A stretch of 64,000 nucleotides of DNA from Alphaproteobacteria bacterium (GCA_006844765.1 SPJV01000076.1:61483-125482); one strand, 5' to 3'. Shown: positions 1 through 9,531, counted from the stretch's first letter. The notes: generated from the letters alone by a model not told the origin. Numbers and translations are program-made.

Positions 1-214
1 CGCGGCTGGATTTGTCTTCCAGCTCGGCAATCCGGCCCTCGATAAAGCTCTGGCGTTCGCGAGCCGCGTGATATTCCGCGTTCTCTGACAAGTCGCCATG
101 TTCTCTGGCTTCAGCAATTGCCGTAATTACCGCCGGGCGGTCTACGCCCTTCAGTGTCTTCAGTTCTTCCACCATGGCTTCATAGCCTTGGAGGGTCATG
201 GGAACCTTATCCAT
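1..214 (-). CDS. greA: Transcription elongation factor GreA (3' end outside window)
   Basis: The first about 71 codons of GreA lie here; the rest runs off the left edge. GreA binds in the secondary channel of RNA polymerase and stimulates cleavage of backtracked transcripts. The reading frame starts MDKVPMTLQGYEAMVEEL and continues with the very conserved coiled-coil stretch AREHGDLSENAEYHAA, followed by the basic RIAELE region. The ATG at 212-214 fits the family N-terminus. It lies on the same strand as carB with a gap of about 170 bp, a carB-greA neighbourhood common in alphaproteobacteria. The gap holds a GC-rich stretch near 322-345 but no clear T-tailed terminator. Identity is secure; only the C-terminal FKBP-like domain cannot be inspected. 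Confidence 0.93.
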   Translation of the reverse strand, partial: MDKVPMTLQGYEAMVEELKTLKGVDRPAVITAIAEAREHGDLSENAEYHAARERQSFIEGRIAELEDKSSR

Positions 215-386
215 TGTTCCTGCCTACTCAGTTCCAACTTACTTAGTTGCAATTGCCTCATTCCACATTCAGTTCCGTCTCCTTACGGGTTGAATGCGGA
301 AAAAAGCTACCCTTGGCGCGGTTCCGGACCCCGGCCCCGCGCCCCGTCGCTTCCGTCAGCGGGTGCGCTTATTCGGAAATCAGCCC

Positions 387-3300
387 TCAGGCCGAACGCC
401 TAAAATACGATTGAAGTGGCGCGACTTCAAGAGTTCCTTGTTTCAAGGCCTTAATCGCCAGCGCCGCCGCCCGTGTACCGGCAACCGTGGTGTAGTAGGG
501 AACCCCCATATCCAGCGCCGATTTTCGGATGGAAGCGCTGTCAGCAATTGCCTTCGCGCCGTCCGTAGTGTTGAAAATGGCCTCGATTTCGCCGTTTTTG
601 AGGGCATCCACGATATGCGGCTGGCCTTCCATGACCTTGTTGACCGGTGTAACCGGCACGTCGTTCGCATCCAGGAAGCGCGCTGTGCCGCGTGTTGCGA
701 CAATTTTCAGCCCGCAGTCGATCATCGTGCGGGCCGGCTCCAGGATCGCTTCCTTGTCGGATTCCTTAACAGAAATGAAGACGCTGCCAGAGGTTGGTAG
801 GTCCGCACCGCAACCCAGCTGTGCTTTCGCAAAGGCAGAGGCGAAGTCGATATCCAGGCCCATCACCTCGCCGGTCGATTTCATTTCCGGCCCCAGGATG
901 ACATCAACGCCGGGGAATCGCTTGAACGGGAAGACAGCTTCCTTGACTGCGATGTGATCGCCCAATGCATGGTGCTGCAGATCGAAGTCGGAAAGTTTCT
1001 CTCCCGCCATGATTCGCGCTGCGATCTTGGCGATTGGCACGCCTGTCGCCTTGGCGACGAAGGGCACAGTGCGGCTGGCCCGTGGATTGACCTCCAGAAT
1101 GAAGACATTCCCTGCCTGTACAGCGAACTGGACATTCATCAGCCCGACAACGCTCAAGGCCCGGGCCAGCACATCCGCTTGGCGCTCCATCTCTGCGACG
1201 ATTTCCGCCGGGAGGGAATAAGGAGGCAGCGAGCAGGCGCTGTCGCCGGAATGAATACCGGCTTCTTCGATATGCTCCATGACACCGGCGACATGCACAT
1301 CGGTGCCATCGCATAGCGCATCGACATCAACCTCAATCGCGTCCTTCAGATAATAGTCGATCAGGACGGGGCTATCGCCGGACACTTGCACGGCTGAGGA
1401 GATATAGCGCTCCAGTTCCGCCCTGTCGTGGACGATCTCCATGGCGCGGCCGCCCAGGACGTAGGAGGGCCGGATGACCACGGGATAGCCGATCCGCTCG
1501 GCAATCTCAGCCGCCTGTTCGGGGGAGCTGGCGATGCCGTTGGGCGGCTGACGCAGGCCGGTTTCCTGCAGCAGCTTTTGGAACCGCTCCCGGTCCTCGG
1601 CAAGGTCGATCGCGTCGGGAGAGGTGCCCAGGATCGGAATATTCGCGGCTTCCAGCGCGCGGGCGATCTTCAAGGGCGTCTGTCCGCCGAATTGAACGAT
1701 GACCCCCAGAACCTCACCGGATTCCTGTTCTTTATGGACCAGCTCAACCACATCCTCGGCGGTCAGCGGTTCGAAGTAGAGCCGGTCCGAGGTATCATAG
1801 TCAGTTGAAACAGTCTCCGGGTTACAATTGACCATGATGGTCTCAACCCCAGATTCTGCCAGCGCATAGGCTGCGTGGACACAGCAATAATCAAACTCGA
1901 TCCCTTGGCCGATGCGATTTGGTCCGCCGCCTAGAATGACGGCCTTGCGACGGTCACTGATTTCGGCTTCGCATTCCGGCTCGGTAATCCCGTCGCCGGC
2001 ATAGCAGCTATACATATAGGGCGTGAGCGAGGGAAACTCGCCGGCGCAGGTGTCGATCCGCTTGAAAACGGGTTTCACATTCAAACGCTGGCGTTCCGCT
2101 GTGATGTCCAGCTCCGAGGTGTCCGTCAGCTCTGCCAGGCGAGCATCGGAGAAGCCCATCTTCTTGATTCGCAACAGGCCCAATCGATCGGTCGGCAGAC
2201 CATTCTCGATAATCGCTTTTTCCGCCGCGACAATGCCTTCGATCTGCTCAAGGAACCAGGGGTCGACCTTTGTCGCATCCTGGATTTCCCGCAAACTCGT
2301 CCCTTTTCTGAACGCCTGGGCGATCTTGAGAAGGCGGTCCGGAACCGGTTTGGAGATCGCGGCCCGGATTGCGTCGGGATCGTCCCCAATCTCGATATCA
2401 TTCAGGCCGGTCAGTCCGGTTTCCATGGAACGCAGTGCTTTCTGCAGACTTTCCTGGAAGGTGCGCCCGATAGACATCGCCTCGCCAACGGACTTCATTG
2501 AGGTTGTGAGAAGCGGGTCGGTGCCGGCAAATTTCTCAAATGTGAAGCGCGGCATCTTGGTGACGACATAGTCAATCGTCGGCTCGAAACTGGCGGGCGT
2601 GACTTCGGTGATGTCGTTGGCGAGCTCATCCAAGGTATAGCCGACCGCAAGCTTGGCGGCGATCTTGGCAATTGGGAAGCCGGTCGCCTTCGACGCCAGC
2701 GCGGAAGAGCGCGACACCCGTGGGTTCATTTCAATGACCACAAGGCGGCCATCATCGGGGTTAACGGCGAATTGGACATTCGACCCGCCGGTCTCGACCC
2801 CAATTTCCCGCAAGCAGGCAATCGAGGCATCCCGCATGATCTGATATTCTTTGTCGGTCAGCGTCAGGGCAGGGGCAACGGTGATGGAATCGCCGGTGTG
2901 GATGCCCATCGGGTCAAAATTCTCAATCGAGCAGATAATGATGCAGTTGTCGTCCTTATCCCGGACGACTTCCATCTCAAACTCTTTCCAGCCGAGAACC
3001 GATTCTTCGACCAAAACCGTATTGACCGGGGAGGCTGCGAGACCGCCTGCGACCAATTCCTTGAACTCATCCCGGTTATAGGCGATGCCGCCGCCGGTTC
3101 CGCCCATGGTGAAGGAGGGGCGAATGATGGCCGGCAGCTTGGTTTCTTTCAAAGCTTCCAGCGCTTCTTCGACCGTGCCTATCTGGCGGGAGCGCGGACA
3201 TTGCAGTCCAATCTTTTCCATCGCTTCCCTGAAGCGCTGGCGGTCTTCTGCCTTGTCGATAACATCAGCCTTGGCGCCGATCATCTCCACACCAAGTTCT

Positions 3301-3644
3301 TCCAGCGTCCCGTCTTCTTCCAGCGCCAGAGCGGTGTTCAGCCCCGTCTGCCCGCCCATGGTCGGCAGTAGAACCAGCTTTTCCGTGGGGAAGGCTGCGC
3401 GTTCCCGGCGTAGAATTTTGGCGACTGTCGCCGGCGTGACAGGTTCGACATAGGTCGCATCCGCCGTCTCCGGATCTGTCATGATCGTCGCGGGATTGGA
3501 ATTCACCAAGACGACGCGATAGCCTTCCTGCTTCAGTGCCTTGCAGGCTTGTGTGCCTGAATAATCGAATTCGCAGGCTTGGCCGATGACGATCGGACCG
3601 GCGCCGATAATCATAACCGCGTCAATGTCGGTGCGTTTGGGCAT
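387..3644 (-). CDS. carB: Carbamoyl-phosphate synthase large subunit
   Basis: Synthesises carbamoyl phosphate from bicarbonate, ATP and ammonia channelled from the small subunit, for pyrimidine and arginine synthesis. The 1085-residue product has the usual duplicated layout: two ATP-grasp halves (about 1-400 and 555-935) with matching glycine-rich entries (MIIGAGPIVIGQACEFDYSG and ILGGGPNRIGQGIEFDY), an oligomerisation segment between them, and a C-terminal MGS-like allosteric domain. I placed the start at MPKRTDIDAV (ATG 3642-3644), preceded by AAAGAG; an upstream in-frame start would add 17 residues the family does not have. carA is not next to it: the upstream 295 bp are non-coding and the next gene is on the other strand, so the small subunit must be encoded elsewhere. 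Confidence 0.97.
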   Translation of the reverse strand: MPKRTDIDAVMIIGAGPIVIGQACEFDYSGTQACKALKQEGYRVVLVNSNPATIMTDPETADATYVEPVTPATVAKILRRERAAFPTEKLVLLPTMGGQTGLNTALALEEDGTLEELGVEMIGAKADVIDKAEDRQRFREAMEKIGLQCPRSRQIGTVEEALEALKETKLPAIIRPSFTMGGTGGGIAYNRDEFKELVAGGLAASPVNTVLVEESVLGWKEFEMEVVRDKDDNCIIICSIENFDPMGIHTGDSITVAPALTLTDKEYQIMRDASIACLREIGVETGGSNVQFAVNPDDGRLVVIEMNPRVSRSSALASKATGFPIAKIAAKLAVGYTLDELANDITEVTPASFEPTIDYVVTKMPRFTFEKFAGTDPLLTTSMKSVGEAMSIGRTFQESLQKALRSMETGLTGLNDIEIGDDPDAIRAAISKPVPDRLLKIAQAFRKGTSLREIQDATKVDPWFLEQIEGIVAAEKAIIENGLPTDRLGLLRIKKMGFSDARLAELTDTSELDITAERQRLNVKPVFKRIDTCAGEFPSLTPYMYSCYAGDGITEPECEAEISDRRKAVILGGGPNRIGQGIEFDYCCVHAAYALAESGVETIMVNCNPETVSTDYDTSDRLYFEPLTAEDVVELVHKEQESGEVLGVIVQFGGQTPLKIARALEAANIPILGTSPDAIDLAEDRERFQKLLQETGLRQPPNGIASSPEQAAEIAERIGYPVVIRPSYVLGGRAMEIVHDRAELERYISSAVQVSGDSPVLIDYYLKDAIEVDVDALCDGTDVHVAGVMEHIEEAGIHSGDSACSLPPYSLPAEIVAEMERQADVLARALSVVGLMNVQFAVQAGNVFILEVNPRASRTVPFVAKATGVPIAKIAARIMAGEKLSDFDLQHHALGDHIAVKEAVFPFKRFPGVDVILGPEMKSTGEVMGLDIDFASAFAKAQLGCGADLPTSGSVFISVKESDKEAILEPARTMIDCGLKIVATRGTARFLDANDVPVTPVNKVMEGQPHIVDALKNGEIEAIFNTTDGAKAIADSASIRKSALDMGVPYYTTVAGTRAAALAIKALKQGTLEVAPLQSYFRRSA

Positions 3645-3802
3645 GGGCAGCTCTTTATTTTGAAAGTGTCTCTTTTGAACAAGCGTCAGACTCAAGGTGG
3701 CCTCGCGAGACCGGGCGGTGTTTACACGACCCGACGGTGCTTGACCATACCTGAAGCGCAGTGAACAAGATTGCGTTGAAGTGGCGGCAATTTGGTTCTG
3801 TT

Positions 3803-3844
3803 GATCGGGCGGTGTCGATCAGGCGGTGTTGATCTGGTGGCCTC
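3803..3844. repeat. Three 14-bp tandem repeats upstream of carB
   Basis: Three head-to-tail 14-bp units beginning GATC: GATCGGGCGGTGTC, GATCAGGCGGTGTT, GATCTGGTGGCCTC. The first two differ at two positions; the third is more degenerate. They sit in the 295-bp non-coding gap between carB (leftward) and the TVP38 gene (rightward). A short open frame across this gap has no credible start or family resemblance. The repeats could be regulator half-sites spaced a little over one helical turn, or simple slippage duplication. Confidence 0.5.
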
Positions 3845-3939
3845 ACGCAGTTGTCATCAGCCGTTAAGGGCAATTCATCCTGGAAGGGTATACATCCTTG
3901 GCCAATTACTGGAATAGCCCATGAAAGGCTTGGGACGAG

Positions 3940-4716
3940 ATGAGCAATGTCAGCCGAACCGAAACCGCTATGACAAATGATGACATGTTGAGGGCGGACG
4001 AACAGACGGATCAGCCGAAACCTTTGTGGCGGCGGCTGTTGCCCGTCGCGGTTCTTGTCGCGGCCTTTGCCGGATTCTTTGCCTTGGGATTGGACCGTTA
4101 TCTGAGCTTTGAGGCTCTGCGGGATAACCGGGCGGCGCTGACGGCGTTTGTTGAGAGCAACCTTGCCCTCGCCATTCTGGCTTTTATCGCGATCTATGCG
4201 CTTAGTGTCGCCGTTTCCCTTCCCGGGGCGTCTGTGCTCACAATTGCAGGCGGGTTGATGTTTGGCACCTGGTTGGGGACAGCGGTTACTGTCATTGGCG
4301 CAACGATTGGGGCCTGCCTGATATTCATTATCGCAAAGTCGGCTTTTGGTGATGCCTTGCGGGCGAAAGCCGGGGGGCGGGTTGAAAAGCTGTTGGCTGG
4401 CTTCGAAAAGGATGCCTTCAGCTATATGATGATCCTGCGCCTAGTTCCGATTTTCCCGTTCTTTATTGTCAATGTTGCCCCGGCTCTGGCAGGGGTAAGC
4501 TTCCGGCTCTTCGCAATCACGACCGTGATTGGGATCATCCCGGGCACATGGGTTTACACACAGGTGGGCACCGGCCTTGGCAGTGTCTTCGATGCGGGCG
4601 AAAGCTTCAGCCCGTCCGGGATCCTGACCCCCGATGTCGTTATCGCTCTTGTCGGCCTCGCCGCGTTGTCTCTGATCCCGCTTGTCTATAAACGATTTTC
4701 GGCACGCAAGGGCTGA
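3940..4716 (+). CDS. TVP38/TMEM64 family membrane protein
   Basis: A 258-residue integral membrane protein of the TVP38/TMEM64 (SNARE-associated, DedA-related) family. After a hydrophilic N-terminus of about 30 residues come a first transmembrane segment (LLPVAVLVAAFAGFFALGL), then the family core: a hydrophobic segment ending SLPGASVLTIAGGLMFG, a glycine-rich segment (TVIGATIGACLIFIIAK), the conserved MMILRLVPIFPFFIVN stretch followed by AGVSFRLFAITTVIGIIPGTW, and a C-terminal helix with a basic tail. The transported substrate or lipid role is not settled for bacterial members. The start at 3940 has GGGACGAG upstream; an internal ATG at 3970 is possible. It stands alone between two leftward genes. 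Confidence 0.85.
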   Translation: MSNVSRTETAMTNDDMLRADEQTDQPKPLWRRLLPVAVLVAAFAGFFALGLDRYLSFEALRDNRAALTAFVESNLALAILAFIAIYALSVAVSLPGASVLTIAGGLMFGTWLGTAVTVIGATIGACLIFIIAKSAFGDALRAKAGGRVEKLLAGFEKDAFSYMMILRLVPIFPFFIVNVAPALAGVSFRLFAITTVIGIIPGTWVYTQVGTGLGSVFDAGESFSPSGILTPDVVIALVGLAALSLIPLVYKRFSARKG

Positions 4717-4820
4717 GCCGTAAGGCGCCCCTGCATAAGCAGGAGCCCTAGCCGGAGCGCTTGTCTTTCAATACTTCATGAGTGATCCCCTGCTGCCGCA
4801 GGGGAGATGCTTGGTTGGGG

Positions 4821-5774
4821 CTACCCGATGATGTTCTTCGGTTCACCCGCACAATAGCATTCAATATGATCAACAACTTGCCGCCAGACTTCCAACTGGG
4901 CTTCGTCGCTGGCCCAAGCGGTGTGTGGGGTGACGATCACATTCGGACGGTCCAGCACCTTCAGCAGCGGATTGTCAGGGACCGGCGGTTCTTTGGTTAA
5001 AACATCGAAACCGATACCGGAAATGAGGCCTTCATCCAGCGCCTGGACCAGATCAGCCTCATCGACCAAACCGCCGCGGGCGGTGTTGATGATCAGCGGC
5101 TTCTTCTTCATGCGGCGGAATTCCGGCATCGCAAGCATGTTCCGTGTCGATGGCATCAAGGGCGCATGGCAGGTGAGGATGTCTGAATTCTCGATCACCC
5201 AATCCCAAGGCGTATAAAGCGGGCCCAGCCCCTCAACGCCTTTATGGGCGGCGAAATGGGTGTTCATCCCAAAGGCCTTACCGATGGTGCCGACGGACTG
5301 TCCGATAGAGCCTTCACCCAGAATGCCGAGGGTCGCACCGGCCAGATCGCGGATCGGATGATTGAAGAAACAGAATTGACCGGATTTCTCCCACTCTCCA
5401 TTGATCACATCGGCCCGAAAACCGACGAGGGAGCGCTTCAAGGCCAGGATCAAGGCGAAGGTATGCTCAGGCACGGTGTTTTCGGCATAGCCCCGCACAT
5501 TGCAGACAGTCACGCCACGAGCTTTGCAGGCCGGGATATCAATCACGTCATAGCCGGTCGCCGCGATGGAGATCATCTTGAGCTTGGGGGCTGCATCGAG
5601 CTGTTCCTGCCGGATAGGAGCTTTATTGGTGATCACGACGTCTGCATCTGCAATGCGCTCCGAGACCAATTCCGGTGCTGTCTTGCCGTATTCAACCCAT
5701 TCATGCTCGAAGCTCGGGCGGTTCAAGTCGACAGAAGGGGCCATGGTGTCCCGGTCCAGAAAGACGATGCGCAT
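4821..5774 (-). CDS. D-isomer-specific 2-hydroxyacid dehydrogenase (hydroxypyruvate/glycerate type)
   Basis: NAD(P)-dependent reductase of 2-oxoacids, most like bacterial glycerate dehydrogenase/hydroxypyruvate reductase. The 317-residue protein has the split catalytic domain and a central Rossmann domain with LGILGEGSIGQS (Gly-x-Gly-x-x-Gly kept, but Glu where Leu is usual). The catalytic triad is visible as the Arg of INTARGGLVDE, the Glu of TKEPP and the His of TPHTAWAS. The start at 5774 (MRIVFLDRDT) has AAAGGAAC upstream; a longer frame to 5855 is not supported. The substrate cannot be fixed from sequence. It is leftward, about 220 bp downstream of the lipoprotein gene, and looks monocistronic. 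Confidence 0.85.
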   Translation of the reverse strand: MRIVFLDRDTMAPSVDLNRPSFEHEWVEYGKTAPELVSERIADADVVITNKAPIRQEQLDAAPKLKMISIAATGYDVIDIPACKARGVTVCNVRGYAENTVPEHTFALILALKRSLVGFRADVINGEWEKSGQFCFFNHPIRDLAGATLGILGEGSIGQSVGTIGKAFGMNTHFAAHKGVEGLGPLYTPWDWVIENSDILTCHAPLMPSTRNMLAMPEFRRMKKKPLIINTARGGLVDEADLVQALDEGLISGIGFDVLTKEPPVPDNPLLKVLDRPNVIVTPHTAWASDEAQLEVWRQVVDHIECYCAGEPKNIIG

Positions 5775-5961
5775 CGCAGAAGTTCCTTTGCCGCCCGGCA
5801 TAGGCCGTGGCGCGAGAGGTTGAGTTAAATGCCGACACCCGGAGAAGTCTCTCAAGTGAAGGCATCGATATTGTTTTTGGGGCGACGGACTATTGCATCG
5901 TCACGGCAGAGGTTTTGCTCAAAGCGCGGCGTTAATTCGCGGGATTCCGGCATTCACCTGC

Positions 5962-5997
5962 GGGGCGTCTCTGGGGCGTCTCTAAGCGGAGGCTTAG
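5962..5997. repeat. 11-bp perfect tandem duplication followed by a small hairpin
   Basis: GGGGCGTCTCT is present twice without a gap (5962-5972 and 5973-5983), followed directly by the inverted repeat CTAAGC-GGAG-GCTTAG (5982-5997), which overlaps the stop codon of the leftward lipoprotein gene. There is no T-run on either side, so an intrinsic terminator is not demonstrated; a 3'-end stabilising stem is possible. Confidence 0.45.
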
Positions 5998-6485
5998 TCC
6001 GTCACGCTTGCTGTTTTGCCGTTCGTGTTCAGGATTTTGGAGAAGGTAAGTTTGTTTCCGGCATCGTCGCGGGCCCAGTATTCCAGGGTGATGTGATCCG
6101 GGTCCTGGTCCGTGGCCACGTGGTGGTCGGTTTGCAGGAGCGACCCGCCAGGCTCCACCCGGTAGCGAACGCAGGCATCGGCACAGTCCTTGCCATCCGC
6201 AACACAGATGCGGCCGCGATAGATATAGAGGCCTACGCCACCGGTTTCCTTGAAACGGCGGTTGTGGCTGTAGCGATGGCGGTCTTCCGTGAAGCTGTAG
6301 GAAAAATTATCCAGGGAAAGCGAAATGGAGCCCTTCGCCTTGATCGTTTCATCCGGGGTCGGCAGGGCTTGCAGACATTCGATGTTAAGACCCGACGCGG
6401 TCTGCGCTTGCTGCGTTCCTTCCTCCTCACAGGCGGTGAGAATAAAGGGAACGGCTAGTGCTGCAGCGGTAAGCCAAGCCTTCAT
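5994..6485 (-). CDS. Small predicted lipoprotein of unknown function
   Basis: A 163-residue protein with an N-terminal signal (MKAWLTAAALAVPFILTAC) ending in a lipobox, Leu-Thr-Ala-Cys, so the mature protein should be lipid-anchored at about Cys19 and periplasmic. After a short acidic/Gln linker (EEEGTQQAQTA) the body is predicted beta-rich and carries cysteines that could pair (CVADGKDCADAC). I recognise no family. The start at 6485 is three bases past the tldD stop on the same strand, so it is very likely co-transcribed with and downstream of tldD. An upstream in-frame start inside tldD would spoil the signal peptide. Confidence 0.75.
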   Translation of the reverse strand: MKAWLTAAALAVPFILTACEEEGTQQAQTASGLNIECLQALPTPDETIKAKGSISLSLDNFSYSFTEDRHRYSHNRRFKETGGVGLYIYRGRICVADGKDCADACVRYRVEPGGSLLQTDHHVATDQDPDHITLEYWARDDAGNKLTFSKILNTNGKTASVTD

Positions 6486-6486
6486 A

Positions 6487-7920
6487 TCAGGCCGCCGTGC
6501 CGCCAACGGTCAAACCGTCGACCCGCATCGTCGGCTGGCCAACGCCGACCGGCACGCCTTGGCCATCTTTGCCACAGGTGCCGACACCATCGTCGAGCTG
6601 CAAATCGTTGCCGATCATCGAAACCTTGGTCATCGCATCCGGTCCATTGCCGATCAGCGTTGCCCCTTTTACCGGGGCGCCGATTTTACCATTATGGACG
6701 CGGTAAGCTTCAGTGCAGGAGAAAACAAATTTCCCATTGGTGATATCCACCTGTCCGCCACCGAAGTTCACCGCGTAAAGACCATCCTGGACTGATTCGA
6801 GAATTTCGCCAGGATCCTTGTCGCCGGCCATCATATAGGTGTTGGTCATGCGCACGATCGGGCTATGCGCATAGGATTGCCGCCGGCCATTGCCGGTTGA
6901 TTGAGTGCCCATCAAGCGGGCATTCATCCGATCCTGCATATAGCCGACCAGAATACCGTCTTCGATCAAAGTGGTGCAGGAACTGGGCGTTCCCTCGTCA
7001 TCAATGGTGAGGGAACCACGGCGATCCGGCAGTGTGCCATTATCCACCACGGTCACGCCGGGGGCGGCGACCCGCTCTCCCATCAATCCGGCGAAGGCTG
7101 AGGTTTTCTTGCGATTGAAGTCGCCTTCCAGCCCATGCCCGACCGCTTCATGCAGCAGCACGCCGGGCCAGCCCGGCCCCAGAACCACAGTCATTTCACC
7201 TGCCGGCGCCGCTTCGCTTTCCAGGTTCACAAGTGCTTGCCGCAGCGCTTCATCGACCTGGGCCTGCCATTTGTCGGGGGTGACAAAGGCCGCGAAATCG
7301 ACCCGACCGCCACAGCCATGGGATCCGGTTTCCATGCGATCCCCTTGCTCAACCACGATGGAGACATTGACCCGAACCAGCGGGCGGATGTCAGCTGCAT
7401 GTACACCGCCGGGTCTTATGATCCGGACAGCATTCCAGGATGCGGCGAGTGAGGCGTTTACCTGTTTTACCCGTGGGTCCTTACCCCGGGCATAGCGATC
7501 AATCTCCGACAGGATCGCGACCTTGTCTTCAAATGACAGCGTCGACATCGGGTTGATGTCCCCATAGAGCTGACCATTCGTCCGCGCCGGGGCTTCCGCA
7601 TAGGTCCCGTTGTGACCGGCATGGACGGCCCGCACCGCATCGGCGGCCCGCTTCATGGCGGCTTCGCTCATCTCGCCGGAATGGGCATAGCCGGACACAT
7701 CGCCGGCAATCGACCGCAAACCAAAGCCTTGGGTCGTATCGTAATTGGCGGTTTTGATCCGGCCATCATCCAGAAGCAGGCTCTCTGACTGGCTGTATTC
7801 AAGAAACAGCTCCCCGTCATCGGCACCGGCAAGCGTATTGTCCACAAGGCTTTCAACCTGCGTGCGGTTGAGGCCAGTGTTATCGAAAAAGACTTCGTCG
7901 GTGCGGCTCAGGTCAGACAT
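6487..7920 (-). CDS. tldD: TldD metalloprotease subunit (PmbA/TldD family)
   Basis: TldD with its partner TldE/PmbA forms a zinc protease that degrades unfolded peptides and matures microcin B17-like peptides. The 477-residue protein has the diagnostic His-Glu-x-x-x-His motif in LLHEAVGHGLEGDFNRK, the following KTSAFAG stretch, and the conserved C-terminal GTCGKDGQGVPVGVGQP segment. Length matches the family (about 480). It is followed by a lipoprotein gene with almost no gap, and lies back-to-back with the DUF3422 gene across about 170 bp. No PmbA partner gene is present in the window. tldD just upstream of the cytochrome oxidase operon is a frequent alphaproteobacterial arrangement. Confidence 0.95.
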   Translation of the reverse strand: MSDLSRTDEVFFDNTGLNRTQVESLVDNTLAGADDGELFLEYSQSESLLLDDGRIKTANYDTTQGFGLRSIAGDVSGYAHSGEMSEAAMKRAADAVRAVHAGHNGTYAEAPARTNGQLYGDINPMSTLSFEDKVAILSEIDRYARGKDPRVKQVNASLAASWNAVRIIRPGGVHAADIRPLVRVNVSIVVEQGDRMETGSHGCGGRVDFAAFVTPDKWQAQVDEALRQALVNLESEAAPAGEMTVVLGPGWPGVLLHEAVGHGLEGDFNRKKTSAFAGLMGERVAAPGVTVVDNGTLPDRRGSLTIDDEGTPSSCTTLIEDGILVGYMQDRMNARLMGTQSTGNGRRQSYAHSPIVRMTNTYMMAGDKDPGEILESVQDGLYAVNFGGGQVDITNGKFVFSCTEAYRVHNGKIGAPVKGATLIGNGPDAMTKVSMIGNDLQLDDGVGTCGKDGQGVPVGVGQPTMRVDGLTVGGTAA

Positions 7921-8094
7921 TCGGGCCTATACTCCATGGCGTTATCTGGTCATCATCGTCAGAACTGGTAGAAAGAGCTGCGGCAACCCGCCGCTCCAGC
8001 GTAGTGCCGAGGCGATAATTCTGTTATGCGCAGAAGACGCCCGTTCCGACAATCGGTTCACGGTACATATTTAGGCAGGAAGTACGCAAGGACC

Positions 8095-9531
8095 ATGGCT
8101 GTCGCCGCTAAAAAATCAGGACGCCGTAAATCAACCGCAAAAAAGGCAACTTCCAAAAAGGCTGTTGCGAAGGTTGGAACAGCTCCAAAAGGAAAAATCG
8201 CCAACGCTGCTTTGCCGCCGGAGCATGAGCAGCGTGCGTTATTGGTCAATGAGCTCCATGCCCGACCGTTCGAGGCCTTGGCTGCACCGGCACGGTTGTC
8301 GACCTATGCGATGTTGTCCGGGGAAGAAGGCGGCAATGCCGACCGGGCACATCTGACAAAACTCTGCGCGCGGTTCGGCATAGCCCCGCCATTGGCGGAT
8401 GCGAATTATTTCACGGCAGACTTTGGACATTTCCGTCTGCGTTGGGAACGGCATACGGAATTCACGAGTTATACCGTGATGCGAGAGGTGCCATTCGATC
8501 CGGAGGCCAATGGTGATCGTGGCCTCTTCACCCGCAAGGCCGCTGACCAGGTGCCGGCTGAATGGCTTGCTGGAATGCCGGGCGAGATGCTCCAGGCGCT
8601 GCATATCGAGATTTTGGCGGCTGAACAGGATGACCCCAGTCCGCGAGAACTGGCAGAGTGTTTCAGCGCCGATAGCCTGGTTTCCAGCCTCATTTCGGAC
8701 GAATCGGCTCAGCTCTGGACGGATTTGCGCCTGCATTCGGATGGTCACGGGCGGGTGCTGTTTAAATATAGCGACATGTCGCCCCGCAAGGCGGGCCGGG
8801 TTCTGCAGCGGGTGAGCGAAATCCTGTCCTATCAGGTTTTGGCGCTCTTGGCCTTGCCGGTGGCGCGTAGCACGGGTGAAGAACTTGCGCGAATCGATAA
8901 AGCACTTGCCCTTTTAACGGCGGAGATGGCCCGACGGACCGGATTATCTCCCCAGGAACGAGATCATGCGCTGCTTGGCCGTTTGACGCAGCTTTCTGCT
9001 GAGATTGAGGAGCTGGCATCCGTCTCTTCCTATCGGTTCTCTGCCGCGCGCGCTTATAATGCCGTCATTAGTGAACGGATTGGGGAGTTGCGGGAAGAAC
9101 GGGCAGAAAGCTATCCCTTGATGAGTGAGTTCCTGGTCCGTCGATTGGCGCCGGCGATGCGAACTTGTGATTCGGTCTCTGACCGGTTGGCGGATATGTC
9201 CCGCCGCGCGACCAGGGCTGCGAACCTGCTGCGCACACGGGTCGACTTTGCCTTGGAGCGACAGAATCACCAGCTTCTGGATTCGATGGATAAGCGCGCG
9301 AAGCTGCAACTTCGCCTGCAACAGACGGTCGAAGGGCTGTCGGTCGTGGCCATCAGTTATTATATGCTGGGGCTTGTACTCTATGGCGCGAAGGCGGCCC
9401 ATAAGGCTGGTTTGCCACTGGAACCGACCCTGGCAGCAGGTGTGGCCCTGCCAATCGTTGTCTTGGGTGTTTGGGGTTTCGTGCGGCGCTTGCGTCGACA
9501 TTTGGACAATCAGTCCGAGACTGAAGAGTGA
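8095..9531 (+). CDS. DUF3422 family membrane-anchored protein
   Basis: A 478-residue protein whose body matches the DUF3422 family (ELHARPFEALAAPARLSTYA near the start). Function is unknown. Three parts can be seen: a very basic, Lys/Ala/Ser-rich tail over residues 1-40 resembling a histone H1 C-terminus (KKSGRR, KKATSKKAVAK); a long mostly helical cytoplasmic domain; and two C-terminal transmembrane segments (VVAISYYMLGLVLYG and AAGVALPIVVLGVWGFV) just before the end. I chose the ATG at 8095, with AGGA about 8 bases upstream; a frame extension to 8026 adds 23 residues without support. It sits directly upstream of the oxidase regulatory region but is separated from coxB by 384 bp. Confidence 0.8.
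   Translation: MAVAAKKSGRRKSTAKKATSKKAVAKVGTAPKGKIANAALPPEHEQRALLVNELHARPFEALAAPARLSTYAMLSGEEGGNADRAHLTKLCARFGIAPPLADANYFTADFGHFRLRWERHTEFTSYTVMREVPFDPEANGDRGLFTRKAADQVPAEWLAGMPGEMLQALHIEILAAEQDDPSPRELAECFSADSLVSSLISDESAQLWTDLRLHSDGHGRVLFKYSDMSPRKAGRVLQRVSEILSYQVLALLALPVARSTGEELARIDKALALLTAEMARRTGLSPQERDHALLGRLTQLSAEIEELASVSSYRFSAARAYNAVISERIGELREERAESYPLMSEFLVRRLAPAMRTCDSVSDRLADMSRRATRAANLLRTRVDFALERQNHQLLDSMDKRAKLQLRLQQTVEGLSVVAISYYMLGLVLYGAKAAHKAGLPLEPTLAAGVALPIVVLGVWGFVRRLRRHLDNQSETEE

Noticed and set aside
3655..3873. Short leftward frame upstream of carB
   Set aside because: It overlaps the carB start, covers the 14-bp repeats and has no family resemblance.
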